Source of the DNA: Pelomonas paludis
Lineage (GTDB): Bacteria; Pseudomonadota; Gammaproteobacteria; Burkholderiales; Burkholderiaceae_C
Assembly: GCF_039872745.1 (NCBI RefSeq)
Contig: NZ_JBDPZD010000002.1
Location: forward strand, 806,001-870,000
Direction: 5' to 3'
Length of the DNA stretch: 64,000 bases
Under the pieces are notes generated by a model. The model made no database searches and was not told the origin of the DNA. It was given only the letters and a program-made list of their open reading frames with translations. Positions 50,837 to 58,867 of this stretch are shown here, in pieces. Position 1 is the first letter of the stretch; every line of letters begins with the position of its first letter. A program made the position numbers and the translations under genes.

Positions 50837-51613
50837 AAATTCCTGCGGCGCACGCTGCTGTTGGCGGGTCTGGCTACGGCCAGCCTGCCGGCCATGGCAC
50901 GCATCCGCGACCTGGGCGAGGCCATCAACAAGGCCGGCGCCCAGCGCATGCTCAGCCAGCGCATGACCAAGGCCTGGTTGGCCCTGGCCCTGCCTGACAT
51001 CGAGGGCCGGGCGCACAAGATCCTTGAAGCCAGTCAACAGCGCTTTGACAGCCAGCTTGCCGAGCTGCGCGCCTTTGCCCCGACGGCCGAGATCGCCTCT
51101 ACCTACGAGCAACTGGGCCAGCGCGCGGCCGTGCTGAAGGGGCGACTCGACGAGCTGCCGGTGACGCCGGCGCGCGTCAACGCGGTGATCCCGCTGGCGG
51201 GCGAGGTGCTCAAGCTCGCGCACCAAGGCACCGGCTTGCTGGAGAAGCGCTCCGAGGCTGCCAGCGCCAAGCTGATCAACCTAGCCGGCCGCCAGCGCAT
51301 GCTGTCGCAGCGCCTGGCCATGCTCTACCTGGCCGAGGAGCACGGCGTGGACCGCGCGCTGATCCGCACCGAGATGGGCGTGGCACGCAACGACTTCCGC
51401 GCCGCGATGCGCGTGCTGCAGAGCGCGCCGGAAACGAGCGCCGAGATCCACCAGAACCTGCAGCTCGCTGCCTCGCAATGGATCTTTCTGGACGCCGCGC
51501 TGGGCGGCACCAGCCACGGCCAGCGTGCAGCGGCCGAAGCATTTTTGGCGAGCGAGAACCTGCTCGCCGTGATGGAAACCGTGACCGGGCAGTACGCCCG
51601 CCTATTGGGATAG
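50696..51613 (+). CDS. Secreted double-PilJ-domain protein, putative nitrate/nitrite sensor
   Basis: A 305-residue protein. Residues about 50-70 (LRRTLLLAGLATASLPAMA) look like a signal peptide, and two PilJ-type four-helix modules follow, each opening with an AGRQRMLSQR-like block: KAGAQRMLSQRMTKAWLAL and LAGRQRMLSQRLAMLYLAE. In NarX/NarQ/PilJ this block contacts nitrate in the periplasm. It has no output domain, so it must act as a binding or adaptor protein. The first 47 residues are translation of repeat copy 2; the nirB stop overlaps its ATG (TGATG). The next ATG, at 50894, would remove the signal peptide. It sits between nirB and nirD. Confidence 0.75.
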   Translation: MFRPLVQPRPAERGRVWPVPRGDEAVCGIEPLTTSEGPAWGGPALGPKFLRRTLLLAGLATASLPAMARIRDLGEAINKAGAQRMLSQRMTKAWLALALPDIEGRAHKILEASQQRFDSQLAELRAFAPTAEIASTYEQLGQRAAVLKGRLDELPVTPARVNAVIPLAGEVLKLAHQGTGLLEKRSEAASAKLINLAGRQRMLSQRLAMLYLAEEHGVDRALIRTEMGVARNDFRAAMRVLQSAPETSAEIHQNLQLAASQWIFLDAALGGTSHGQRAAAEAFLASENLLAVMETVTGQYARLLG

Positions 51614-51617
51614 AGAA

Positions 51618-51995
51618 ATGACCACCTGGACCCGCATCTGCCTCGTCGACGAGATCCCCGTGCTCGGCTCGCGCCGTGTCGCCCGCCCCAAGGGCATGGA
51701 CGTGGCCGTGTTCCGCAACGACGCGAACGAGGTCTTCGCGCTGCTGGACCGCTGCCCGCACAAGGGCGGCCCCTTGAGCCAGGGCATCGTGTTCGGCAAG
51801 AGCGTGGCCTGCCCGCTGCATAACTGGACCATTGGCCTCGACAACGGCTGCGCCAAGGAGCCCGACGAGGGCTGCACGCCGGCCTTTGCCATCAAGGTCG
51901 AAGGCGGCGTCGTCTACCTCGACCAGACCGAGCTCGACACCAAGGGCCTGGACCAGGTCGCCCCGATCGCGGGCCCCATCCGCCGCACGGCCTGA
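51618..51995 (+). CDS. nirD: Assimilatory nitrite reductase, small subunit (Rieske)
   Basis: A 125-residue Rieske-type protein with both ligand pairs, CPHKGGPLSQG and CPLHNWTIGL, holding a [2Fe-2S] cluster. It is the partner of NirB in ammonium-forming nitrite reductase. It is separated from nirB by the double-PilJ gene, which is unusual since nirB and nirD are normally adjacent. Four bases separate it from the upstream stop and AGAGAAATG is a weak ribosome site, so coupling to the PilJ gene is likely. Confidence 0.9.
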   Translation: MTTWTRICLVDEIPVLGSRRVARPKGMDVAVFRNDANEVFALLDRCPHKGGPLSQGIVFGKSVACPLHNWTIGLDNGCAKEPDEGCTPAFAIKVEGGVVYLDQTELDTKGLDQVAPIAGPIRRTA

Positions 51996-52028
51996 GCCTC
52001 CTCCCGCAACGCTGATCGAAAGCCCACC

Positions 52029-54275
52029 ATGCTGTTCGGCCGCAAGAAGCGCAAGCCCATCTCCATCCCCGTCAAGGCGGTCAAGGAGTGGAAGTACACG
52101 ACCTGCAACTACTGCTCGACCGGCTGCGCCATCGAGATTGGCCTCAACGAGGCCGGCAAGATCGTGACGAGTCGCGGGCATGCCGGCGCTGACGTCAACC
52201 GCGGCAAGCTGTGCATCAAGGGTCTGCTGGAGCACGAGCTCTTCGACTCTCCCGGGCGCGGCACCATGCCCTTGATGCGCGACAAGGCCCACCTGCCGTT
52301 CCAGCCCACGAGCTGGGACAAGGCGCTGGACCACACCGCCGCCAAGATCAAGGAGATCCAGGACAAGTACGGTCGGGACTCCTTCGCCGTCGTCTCCACC
52401 GGCCAGCTGCTGACCGAGGAGTTCTACACCTTGGGCAAGCTGGTGCGCGGCCAGATCGGTACCAACAACTACGACGGCAACACCACGCTGTGCATGGCCT
52501 CGGCCGTGTCGGGCTACAAGCGCAGCTTCGGCTCCGACGGCCCGCCGGGCTGCTACGGCGACTTCGAGCACACGCACTGCCTGATGGCCTTCGGCTCCAA
52601 CCTGCCGGAGCAGCACCCGATCATTTACTGGCGGCTGAAGGAAGCGCTGGAGAAGCGCAAGTTCCCGCTCATCGTGGTGGACCCGCGCGTGACGATGCTG
52701 GCCCAGTTCGCCGACATCCACCTGCCCCTCACCCCCGGGACTGACTGCGTGCTCATCAACTCGATGATGCACGTCATCCTCAAAGAGGGGCTGCAGGACC
52801 AGGCCTACATCGACGCCCACACCCAAGGTATCGATGAGCTGCGCGCCCTGGTGGCCGACTACGACCCCAAGACGGCCCAGCACGTCTGCGGCATCAGCGA
52901 GGACATGATCCGCACCGTGGCGCGGCTCTACGCCAGCGCGCCCGCCGCCATGAGCATCTGGACCATGGGCATCAACCAGTCCACCCACGGCTCCGACGGC
53001 GTCGTCAACATCAACAACCTCAACCTCATCACCGGCAACATCGGCAAGCCGGGCGGCACGAGTCTCTCGATCACCGGCCAGTGCAACGCCATGGGCACAC
53101 GCGAGTGGTCGTCCTGCTCGGGCCTGCCGGGCTACCGCGTGCTCGAGAAGGAGAAGGACCGCAAGACGGTGGCCGACTTCTGGGGCATCGACGAGAGCTT
53201 CTTCCCCCCGAAGCGCGGCCTCACGCAGACCGACATCTTCCCGGCTATCGAGACCGGCCAGATCAAGGGCCTGTGGCTCGTCGCCACCAACCCCATGACT
53301 TCCATGCCCAACCAGCCGCGCATCCGCAAGGCGATGGAGAACCTGGAGTTCCTGGTGGTGCAGGACGTGTACGAGGACGTCGAGACCAACCAGTACTCGC
53401 ACGTCTACTTCCCCGCCGCCGTCTGGGCCGAGAAAGAAGGCTGCCACACCAACACCGAGCGCCGCGTCAACCTCACACGCAATGTGCTGCCCGCCTACGC
53501 CGACAGCAAGCCGGACTTCTGGATCTTCAACGAGATGGCCAAGCGGTTTCAGGATCGCAATGCCATCCACTTCCCCGAGAAGCCCGAAGGTGCCTTCGAG
53601 GAGATGCGCAAGCTCTCGGTCGGCACCGGCCGCACGCTAGACATCTCGGGCATGAGCTATGACCGCATCGAGGCGGCACGCGGCATCCAGTGGCCCTACA
53701 GCGAAGCCCAGGCGCAAGCCGACGAAGCCCGCGTCGGCCCAGCCGGTGCCACGCAGATGCTGGAGCGGCAGGACTTCCTCGGCAACCCGCGGCTCTACAC
53801 CGACGGACATTTCCAGACCGACAGTGGCCGCGCGAACCTGATCCCGGTGCGCTTCGTCAACAACAACGAATGCCCGGACGCCGAGTACCCGTTCTGGCTC
53901 AACTCGGGCCGCGTGGTCGAGCATTTCCACACCCGCACGCGCACCGGCAAGATCGGCAACTGCAACAAGTACAGCCCGACGCCCTACATGGAGATGAACC
54001 CCGACGCGGCGGCGGAGCTGGGGCTGGAGCACCAAAGCTATGTGCGCGTGGTGAGCCGGCGCGGCGACGCGGTGGTGATGGTGCAGCTGACCCACCGCGT
54101 GGGCCGCAACATGCTGTTCATCCCCTTCCACTTCCACGACTGCGTCAACCGACTCACGCTCGGCCTGCTCGACCCCTACTCGCGCCAGCCCGCCTTCAAG
54201 CAGAACGCCGCCCGCATCGAGAAGATCGATCAGCAGGAAGCGGCCCGCCTGAATCTGGAACGTCGCGCATTCTGA
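52029..54275 (+). CDS. nasA: Assimilatory nitrate reductase, catalytic subunit
   Basis: A 748-residue bis-MGD molybdoenzyme without a Tat signal, so cytosolic. The Fe4S4 motif CNYCSTGCAIEIG with a fourth cysteine in KLCIKG begins at about residue 27; molybdopterin domains follow (TGQLLTEEFYTLGKL, YDGNTTLCMASAVSGYKRSFGSDGPPGCYGD, LITGNIGKPGGTSLSITGQCNAMGTREW), with the C-terminal dinucleotide-binding domain ending FHFHDCVNRLT. It reduces nitrate to nitrite. It has no C-terminal BFD-type ferredoxin domain as in Klebsiella NasA, so electrons probably come from the fusion protein encoded nine bases downstream. Confidence 0.9.
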   Translation: MLFGRKKRKPISIPVKAVKEWKYTTCNYCSTGCAIEIGLNEAGKIVTSRGHAGADVNRGKLCIKGLLEHELFDSPGRGTMPLMRDKAHLPFQPTSWDKALDHTAAKIKEIQDKYGRDSFAVVSTGQLLTEEFYTLGKLVRGQIGTNNYDGNTTLCMASAVSGYKRSFGSDGPPGCYGDFEHTHCLMAFGSNLPEQHPIIYWRLKEALEKRKFPLIVVDPRVTMLAQFADIHLPLTPGTDCVLINSMMHVILKEGLQDQAYIDAHTQGIDELRALVADYDPKTAQHVCGISEDMIRTVARLYASAPAAMSIWTMGINQSTHGSDGVVNINNLNLITGNIGKPGGTSLSITGQCNAMGTREWSSCSGLPGYRVLEKEKDRKTVADFWGIDESFFPPKRGLTQTDIFPAIETGQIKGLWLVATNPMTSMPNQPRIRKAMENLEFLVVQDVYEDVETNQYSHVYFPAAVWAEKEGCHTNTERRVNLTRNVLPAYADSKPDFWIFNEMAKRFQDRNAIHFPEKPEGAFEEMRKLSVGTGRTLDISGMSYDRIEAARGIQWPYSEAQAQADEARVGPAGATQMLERQDFLGNPRLYTDGHFQTDSGRANLIPVRFVNNNECPDAEYPFWLNSGRVVEHFHTRTRTGKIGNCNKYSPTPYMEMNPDAAAELGLEHQSYVRVVSRRGDAVVMVQLTHRVGRNMLFIPFHFHDCVNRLTLGLLDPYSRQPAFKQNAARIEKIDQQEAARLNLERRAF

Positions 54276-54284
54276 GGACCGGCC

Positions 54285-56279
54285 ATGACCACGACCCACG
54301 ACAACCAAGGCTGCGGCAAGCCCGAATGCGGCAGCGGCGGCTGTGCCTCCAAGAGCGGGCAGCAGCGCATCTGGGAGATCCGCACCGAGGAGCAGGCCTA
54401 CGCCAAGCTCAGCGACAAGCAGATCCCCGCCACCAACCGCTATGGCCAGAAGGTGGACCTGATCGAGCTGACCGGCGGTCAAGCCCCCAACGCCACGCCG
54501 GGCCGCTCGATGTTCATCAACGAGAACCCGGCCGTCGGCAGCAACCCCAACCGCAACAAGCAGCACGGCTTCTTCTTCACGGCCGACAACTGCATCGGCT
54601 GCCACGCCTGCGAGGCCGCCTGCAGTGAGAAGAACGAGAACCCGCCGCACCTGGCCTTCCGCTCGGTCGGCTATGTCGAAGGCGGCAGCTTCCCCGACTA
54701 CAAGCGCATGAACATCTCGATGGCCTGCAACCATTGCGATGACCCGGTCTGCCTCAAAGGCTGCCCCACGCGCGCTTACACCAAGCACGTCGAATACGGC
54801 GCCGTGCTGCAAGACCCCGAGACCTGCTTTGGCTGCGGCTATTGCACCTGGGTGTGCCCCTACAACGCGCCCCAGCTCGACCCCATCAAGGGCCAGGTCT
54901 CCAAATGCAATATGTGCGTGGACCGTCTCGAAGTGGGCCTCAAGCCCGCCTGCGTGTCGGCCTGCGTTGGCAATGCGCTCGACTTCGGCGTGATCGAGAA
55001 CATCCCCGAGCGGCGCGAGCAGGCGCGCGTCGAGATTCCCGGCTTCCCGGCACCCGAGATCACGCACCCCAACATCCGCTTCCAGCAGATCCGCCAGCTG
55101 CCCGACGAGATGAAGCGCACCGACTCGATGCCGGTGAAGTACCACAAGGATGAAGCGGGCCGCTACCGCCCCGCCATCGACCAGAAGAAGGGCCAGGCCA
55201 AGCACTGGAACCTCGCGCGCCTCTCGTCGCGCGAGAACCCGCTGGTGCTGTTCACGCTCGCCGCGCAGGCGGCGGCCGGGGCTTTTGCGCTGGCCTTCCT
55301 GGGTGCGCTGGCGGGCCTGCCGGGCTTTGGCGCCTTTGCGCAGTCCATGGCCTACCCGGTGCTGGGCCTGGTGTGCTTCGGGCTGGTGGCCTTCGGGCTC
55401 TTCATGTCCACCATGCATCTGGGCAAGCCCAAGCGCTTCTACCGCGGCTTCAACAACCTGCGCTACTCGCCGGTCTCGCGTGAGGGTCTGGGCATCGCCA
55501 TCTTCATCGGTTGCTTGGGCTTGCACATCGCCGCCAGCATCGCCGCCCAGCCCGACTACCGCGTGCTCTTTGGCCGCATCGTCGGCATCCCGGCCGACGC
55601 CGTCATCAGCCCCGCTGCGGCCACGCAGCTTGGCACGGTGTTCGGCGTGCTGGCCGTGCTGGCGAGCGCGGTGGGCCTGTACTACATGAACCGCTGCTAC
55701 CGCATCAAGGCCCGGCCGTTCTGGAACCACTGGCAAGTGGGCACCGCCTTTGCCGGCAGCGCGCTGTCGCTAGGCGGCCTGCTCACTGGCGTGGCCATCA
55801 CCGCCACGCTTGGCTTTGCCGGCCTGCCCTACCAGGACGCCATGCTGACCTGGGCCAGCGTGATGCTCGCTGGCATGGTGCTTGAAGGCATCGGTCACAT
55901 CGGCCACGCCCGCAGCCTGGGCCAGGCCGAGCACGAAGGCGGTGCCGCGTACTACATCCAGTGCACGACGTTTGGAAAAACCTTCTGGTTGCGCAATGCA
56001 CTGCTGGGGCTCAATGTGCTGCTGGCGTCAGCCCTGCTGGTCTGGATGGTCACGCAGCCTGCCTTTGGCCGCAACACCGTGCTGGCCTTCGGTGTCGTTG
56101 GCCTGGTGCTCGTCGCCACCAGCCTGATCAGCCGCGCGCTGTTCTACGTGCTCGTGATCCCGACCACCATGCCCGGCGCCTTCTTCTGGAAGAACAAGGG
56201 CTTTGAAGAGCACGCCCGCGACATTGGCCTGGCGAACATGCCGCAGGTCGGGGTCGTGCCGAAGCACGCATTTCATTGA
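54285..56279 (+). CDS. DmsB-DmsC-like fusion: four-cluster ferredoxin with quinol membrane anchor
   Basis: A 664-residue fusion. The N-terminus has an extra Cys-rich stretch (CGKPECGSGGC), then four Cys groups of a DmsB-type ferredoxin: CIGCHACEAAC, CNHCDDPVCLKGC, CFGCGYCTWVC and CNMCVDRLEVGLKPAC. From about residue 315 there are eight membrane helices of a DmsC/NrfD-type quinol-oxidising anchor (STMHLGKPKRFYRGFNNLRYSP is typical). As the DmsB part is expected on the cytoplasmic side with no export signal, it could feed quinol electrons to cytosolic NasA. Adjacent position supports this; direct interaction is inference. Repeat copy 3 follows at its stop codon. Confidence 0.85.
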   Translation: MTTTHDNQGCGKPECGSGGCASKSGQQRIWEIRTEEQAYAKLSDKQIPATNRYGQKVDLIELTGGQAPNATPGRSMFINENPAVGSNPNRNKQHGFFFTADNCIGCHACEAACSEKNENPPHLAFRSVGYVEGGSFPDYKRMNISMACNHCDDPVCLKGCPTRAYTKHVEYGAVLQDPETCFGCGYCTWVCPYNAPQLDPIKGQVSKCNMCVDRLEVGLKPACVSACVGNALDFGVIENIPERREQARVEIPGFPAPEITHPNIRFQQIRQLPDEMKRTDSMPVKYHKDEAGRYRPAIDQKKGQAKHWNLARLSSRENPLVLFTLAAQAAAGAFALAFLGALAGLPGFGAFAQSMAYPVLGLVCFGLVAFGLFMSTMHLGKPKRFYRGFNNLRYSPVSREGLGIAIFIGCLGLHIAASIAAQPDYRVLFGRIVGIPADAVISPAAATQLGTVFGVLAVLASAVGLYYMNRCYRIKARPFWNHWQVGTAFAGSALSLGGLLTGVAITATLGFAGLPYQDAMLTWASVMLAGMVLEGIGHIGHARSLGQAEHEGGAAYYIQCTTFGKTFWLRNALLGLNVLLASALLVWMVTQPAFGRNTVLAFGVVGLVLVATSLISRALFYVLVIPTTMPGAFFWKNKGFEEHARDIGLANMPQVGVVPKHAFH

Positions 56280-56280
56280 G

Positions 56281-56502
56281 ATGTTCGGCCCCTCGCGCAG
56301 TCCCGCCCCGCTGAACGCGGGCGTGCCCGGTCGGTCCTGCGGACCGCGCTTGCCCTCACGGGCAAGCCCTTCGCCAGGCTTGAACGGTCCACTGGACCGT
56401 TCAGGTCCGGGCTCAGCCCCCGAGGGGACGCCGGAGCACGTGGCATTGAGCCAAGTGCTCCGTCTCCACGGGCCGGCTTGGGGCGGCCCGGCGCTCGGCC
56501 CG
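56281..56502 (+). repeat. Dispersed structured intercistronic repeat, copy 3
   Basis: A 222-base element starting one base after the stop of the DmsBC-like gene and ending 22 bases before the next start. Hairpins: CCCGC-TGAAC-GCGGG; GGTCC-TGC-GGACC; GCTTGCCC-TCAC-GGGCAAGC; TGAACGGTCC-ACT-GGACCGTTCA; and the closing block GGGCCG ... CGGCCC. It is colinear with copy 1 (opposite strand) over its whole length. Confidence 0.85.
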
Positions 56503-56524
56503 AAACACGGGATCACACACTGAG

Positions 56525-56917
56525 ATGGATCTGGGCGACCTGATCGGCAAGACCTGCGTCGTCGGCGTCAGTTACTTCGACGCCAATGGCGACCTGCTCA
56601 AGCAAACCCAGTTCGCCGGCGTGGTGCAACGCGTGGATGCCGAGCACGGCATTTCCATGCGGCTGCAGCACAGCGACCCCGCTGTGGCGCCCGGCGACTT
56701 CATCGTGCCGCCGGTGCTGGAGGCCTGGTTCAAGGCGCCCCCCGGCCACTACCGCCATGCGCCCAGCGGCGTCGACATCGAGAACCCCGACTACCTCGTC
56801 ACCTGGGACGTGCACCGCCAGCGGCAGGACACGCCCGAGGGCCGGCACGAGTGGTGGGACTGGGTGCCCAACACGCAGCAGCCGCAAGTGGGAACGGCCG
56901 GGCCTGACTCGGTGTGA
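56525..56917 (+). CDS. Conserved-looking hypothetical protein
   Basis: A 130-residue soluble protein that I do not assign to a named family. It has a beta-rich first part (LIGKTCVVGVSYFDANGDLLKQTQFAGVV) and a second part rich in aromatic residues (YLVTWDVHRQ, HEWWDWVPN). No signal peptide or metal motif. It follows repeat copy 3 and may belong to the nitrate operon by position, or be its own unit. Codon use matches neighbouring genes. Confidence 0.65.
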   Translation: MDLGDLIGKTCVVGVSYFDANGDLLKQTQFAGVVQRVDAEHGISMRLQHSDPAVAPGDFIVPPVLEAWFKAPPGHYRHAPSGVDIENPDYLVTWDVHRQRQDTPEGRHEWWDWVPNTQQPQVGTAGPDSV

Positions 56918-56987
56918 ATTTGCACCCGTCCGCAGGCGCGCAGCGGTGCGCTTCTTGCATTGATCCCTTCACCCAGCATTACCAGGG

Positions 56988-57359
56988 ATGACCGTGATGA
57001 CCAGCCGCCGCATCTTCCCCAGCGCCGCCTACATGACCCCGGCCGACGACGAACCCGTGCGCTCGGTCGTCGTCGAGACGCCCGAGGCCGTCGTCGTGGC
57101 CTGGTATGTGCAGCCCGGGCAACGCATCCCAGCCCATGTCCACCCCGCCGGCCAGGACACCTGGACCGTGCTCTCCGGCCAAGGTCTCTACCAAACCGAC
57201 GCGGCCGGCGACACCCGCCCCCTGAAGCCGGGCGACATCGCGATCGCCACGCCCGGCAGCGTGCACGGTGTCTACAACCACGGCAGCGAGGTGCTGCAGT
57301 TCGTCTCGGTGGTGACGCCCGCTGCGGCGGGCTATGAGCGCCTGCCGGCAGCCGACTGA
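56988..57359 (+). CDS. Small cupin-domain protein
   Basis: A 123-residue single cupin. Motif 1 (AWYVQPGQRIPAHVHPAGQDTWTVLSGQG) has the HxH and glutamine/glutamate-like positions of a metal site; motif 2 (PGDIAIATPGSVHGVYN) supplies the last histidine, so three histidine ligands are intact and metal binding is likely. Substrate unknown. A second start (MTSRR) lies nine bases downstream. It precedes coaX but 84 bases, with a hairpin, separate them. Confidence 0.78.
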   Translation: MTVMTSRRIFPSAAYMTPADDEPVRSVVVETPEAVVVAWYVQPGQRIPAHVHPAGQDTWTVLSGQGLYQTDAAGDTRPLKPGDIAIATPGSVHGVYNHGSEVLQFVSVVTPAAAGYERLPAAD

Positions 57360-57391
57360 CACGCCCCATCGGCACAAGCCCCGAGCAGCAG

Positions 57392-57420
57392 GGGCGACAC
57401 CGGCTGCTAGGCTGTCGCCC
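57392..57420 (+). promoter_or_regulatory. Hairpin in the coaX leader
   Basis: GGGCGACA (57392-57399) and TGTCGCCC (57413-57420) are perfectly complementary over a 13-base loop, ending 23 bases before the coaX start. No U-run follows. It could be a weak terminator of the cupin transcript or an mRNA leader element. Confidence 0.35.
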
Positions 57421-57443
57421 TCCTTCCACGCTCCCTTTGGCGG

Positions 57444-58205
57444 ATGAGCTTTCTCGCAGTCGACATTGGCAACACCCGCCTCAAATGGGCCCTGTATGCG
57501 GACGGCGCACGGCCGGGTGCATCGCCCGAGCGGCAAGGCGCGGTCTTCATCGAGAACATCGACCGCCTGGCCGATGGCGACTGGCAGCACCTGCCCGCCC
57601 CGAGCGCCATGCTGGGCAGCAACGTGGCCAGCGACGCGGTGCGCCGTCGTGTGGAAGAGCAGATGGACCGCTGGGACGTAGCGCCGCGCTGGGTGGTGCC
57701 CGGCAGCGAGGCCGGCGGCGTCACCAATGGTTATGACCACCCGACGCGCCTTGGCGCCGACCGTTGGGTGGCCGTGATCGGCGCCCGTGCCCACGCGCGG
57801 CAGCGCGGCTTTGACGGGCCGGTGCTGGTGGTGATGGTGGGCACGGCCGTGACGGTGGAAGCGCTGTCGGCCAGCGGCCACTACCTGGGCGGGCTCATCC
57901 TGCCGGGCCACGGCATCATGCTGCGCGCTTTGGAGAGCGGCACCGCCGGCCTGCGCGTACCCACCGGCGAGGTGCGCAACTTCCCCACCAACACCAGTGA
58001 CGCGCTGACCAGCGGCGGCACCTACGCCATCACCGGCGCCATCGAGCGGCTCTTCCGCCACCTGCAAACCCGCGAGGGCCGCGCGCCCCTGGTGCTGATG
58101 ACGGGCGGCGCCGGCTGGAAGGTCTCGCCCGCACTCGACGTTCCGCATGAGCTGATCGAAGGCCTGATCTTCGACGGCCTGCTGGCCCTGCAGCACGGCG
58201 CCTGA
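57444..58205 (+). CDS. coaX: Type III pantothenate kinase
   Basis: A 253-residue enzyme for the first step of coenzyme A synthesis. The ASKHA-fold motifs are visible: FLAVDIGNTRLKWALY at the N-terminus (phosphate loop), LGADRWVAVIGAR, VVMVGTAVTVEAL and GGLILPGHGIMLRALESGTAGL. In the third motif the family usually has a Thr-Val-Asp; here it is TVE. Length is normal. In many betaproteobacteria coaX follows birA; that is not visible here. Gap upstream carries a hairpin. Confidence 0.9.
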   Translation: MSFLAVDIGNTRLKWALYADGARPGASPERQGAVFIENIDRLADGDWQHLPAPSAMLGSNVASDAVRRRVEEQMDRWDVAPRWVVPGSEAGGVTNGYDHPTRLGADRWVAVIGARAHARQRGFDGPVLVVMVGTAVTVEALSASGHYLGGLILPGHGIMLRALESGTAGLRVPTGEVRNFPTNTSDALTSGGTYAITGAIERLFRHLQTREGRAPLVLMTGGAGWKVSPALDVPHELIEGLIFDGLLALQHGA

Positions 58206-58222
58206 GCCTGCCCCCTGCGCCC

Positions 58223-58867
58223 ATGATTCGCAGCCTGAAGACGATGCTGGACCGCTCAGAGTCCATGCACCGCGCCTGGCACGACACGCTGATGGCTCAT
58301 GCGCCGCCACACCCGAACGAACTGCCGCTGCGCCAGCGACTGGCGCTCGACGCCAGCGCGCTGACGCTTGAGCACGGTCAGGCCATTCGCTTGCTGCTGG
58401 AAGAGCACCTGGAGAACGCAGCACTGGCCCTGCTTCGCGTTCAGCACGAGGCCCTGCTGCGCGCGGCCTGGGTGGCCTACGCCGCTGATGACGCCGCCCT
58501 GCAGGCCCTGACGGGTCCGGACACGGATCTCGGTGTCAAGCAGGCCAATGCACTCCCGCTGGCCGGCATCCTGCTCAAGCAAGTCGAGGCCTCAGAGCTC
58601 ACGCCTGCCGCCTTGAAGCGCGGCCTGCGAGAGTTCCGGGACGTCGTCTGGGCCGATGCCAACTCCTACACCCATGCCGGCCTCCTGCCGCTGGTGCGCG
58701 TCGGCAAGCGCCATGCGGAAGCCCACCTCGTCCACGCCCTCTACATTTCCAATGCCCACGGGTATTCGGCCTCCATGATTTCGGCCGAGATCATGGACCC
58801 GGCCGAAACGCTGCCCGCGATCAATCGGATCGTCGTGGCTCACCCCGAGTGCATGGTGATGTCCTAG
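58223..58867 (+). CDS. Hypothetical helical protein (DUF6988-like)
   Basis: A 214-residue protein, almost entirely helical, with IRLLLEEHLENAALALLRVQHEALLRAAWVAYAA and a second half containing YTHAGLLPLVRVGK. It resembles a group of uncharacterised proteins annotated DUF6988, but the assignment is only by eye. No signal peptide or catalytic motif. It lies 17 bases after coaX on the same strand and its stop overlaps that of the convergent EamA gene (CTAG). Confidence 0.55.
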   Translation: MIRSLKTMLDRSESMHRAWHDTLMAHAPPHPNELPLRQRLALDASALTLEHGQAIRLLLEEHLENAALALLRVQHEALLRAAWVAYAADDAALQALTGPDTDLGVKQANALPLAGILLKQVEASELTPAALKRGLREFRDVVWADANSYTHAGLLPLVRVGKRHAEAHLVHALYISNAHGYSASMISAEIMDPAETLPAINRIVVAHPECMVMS

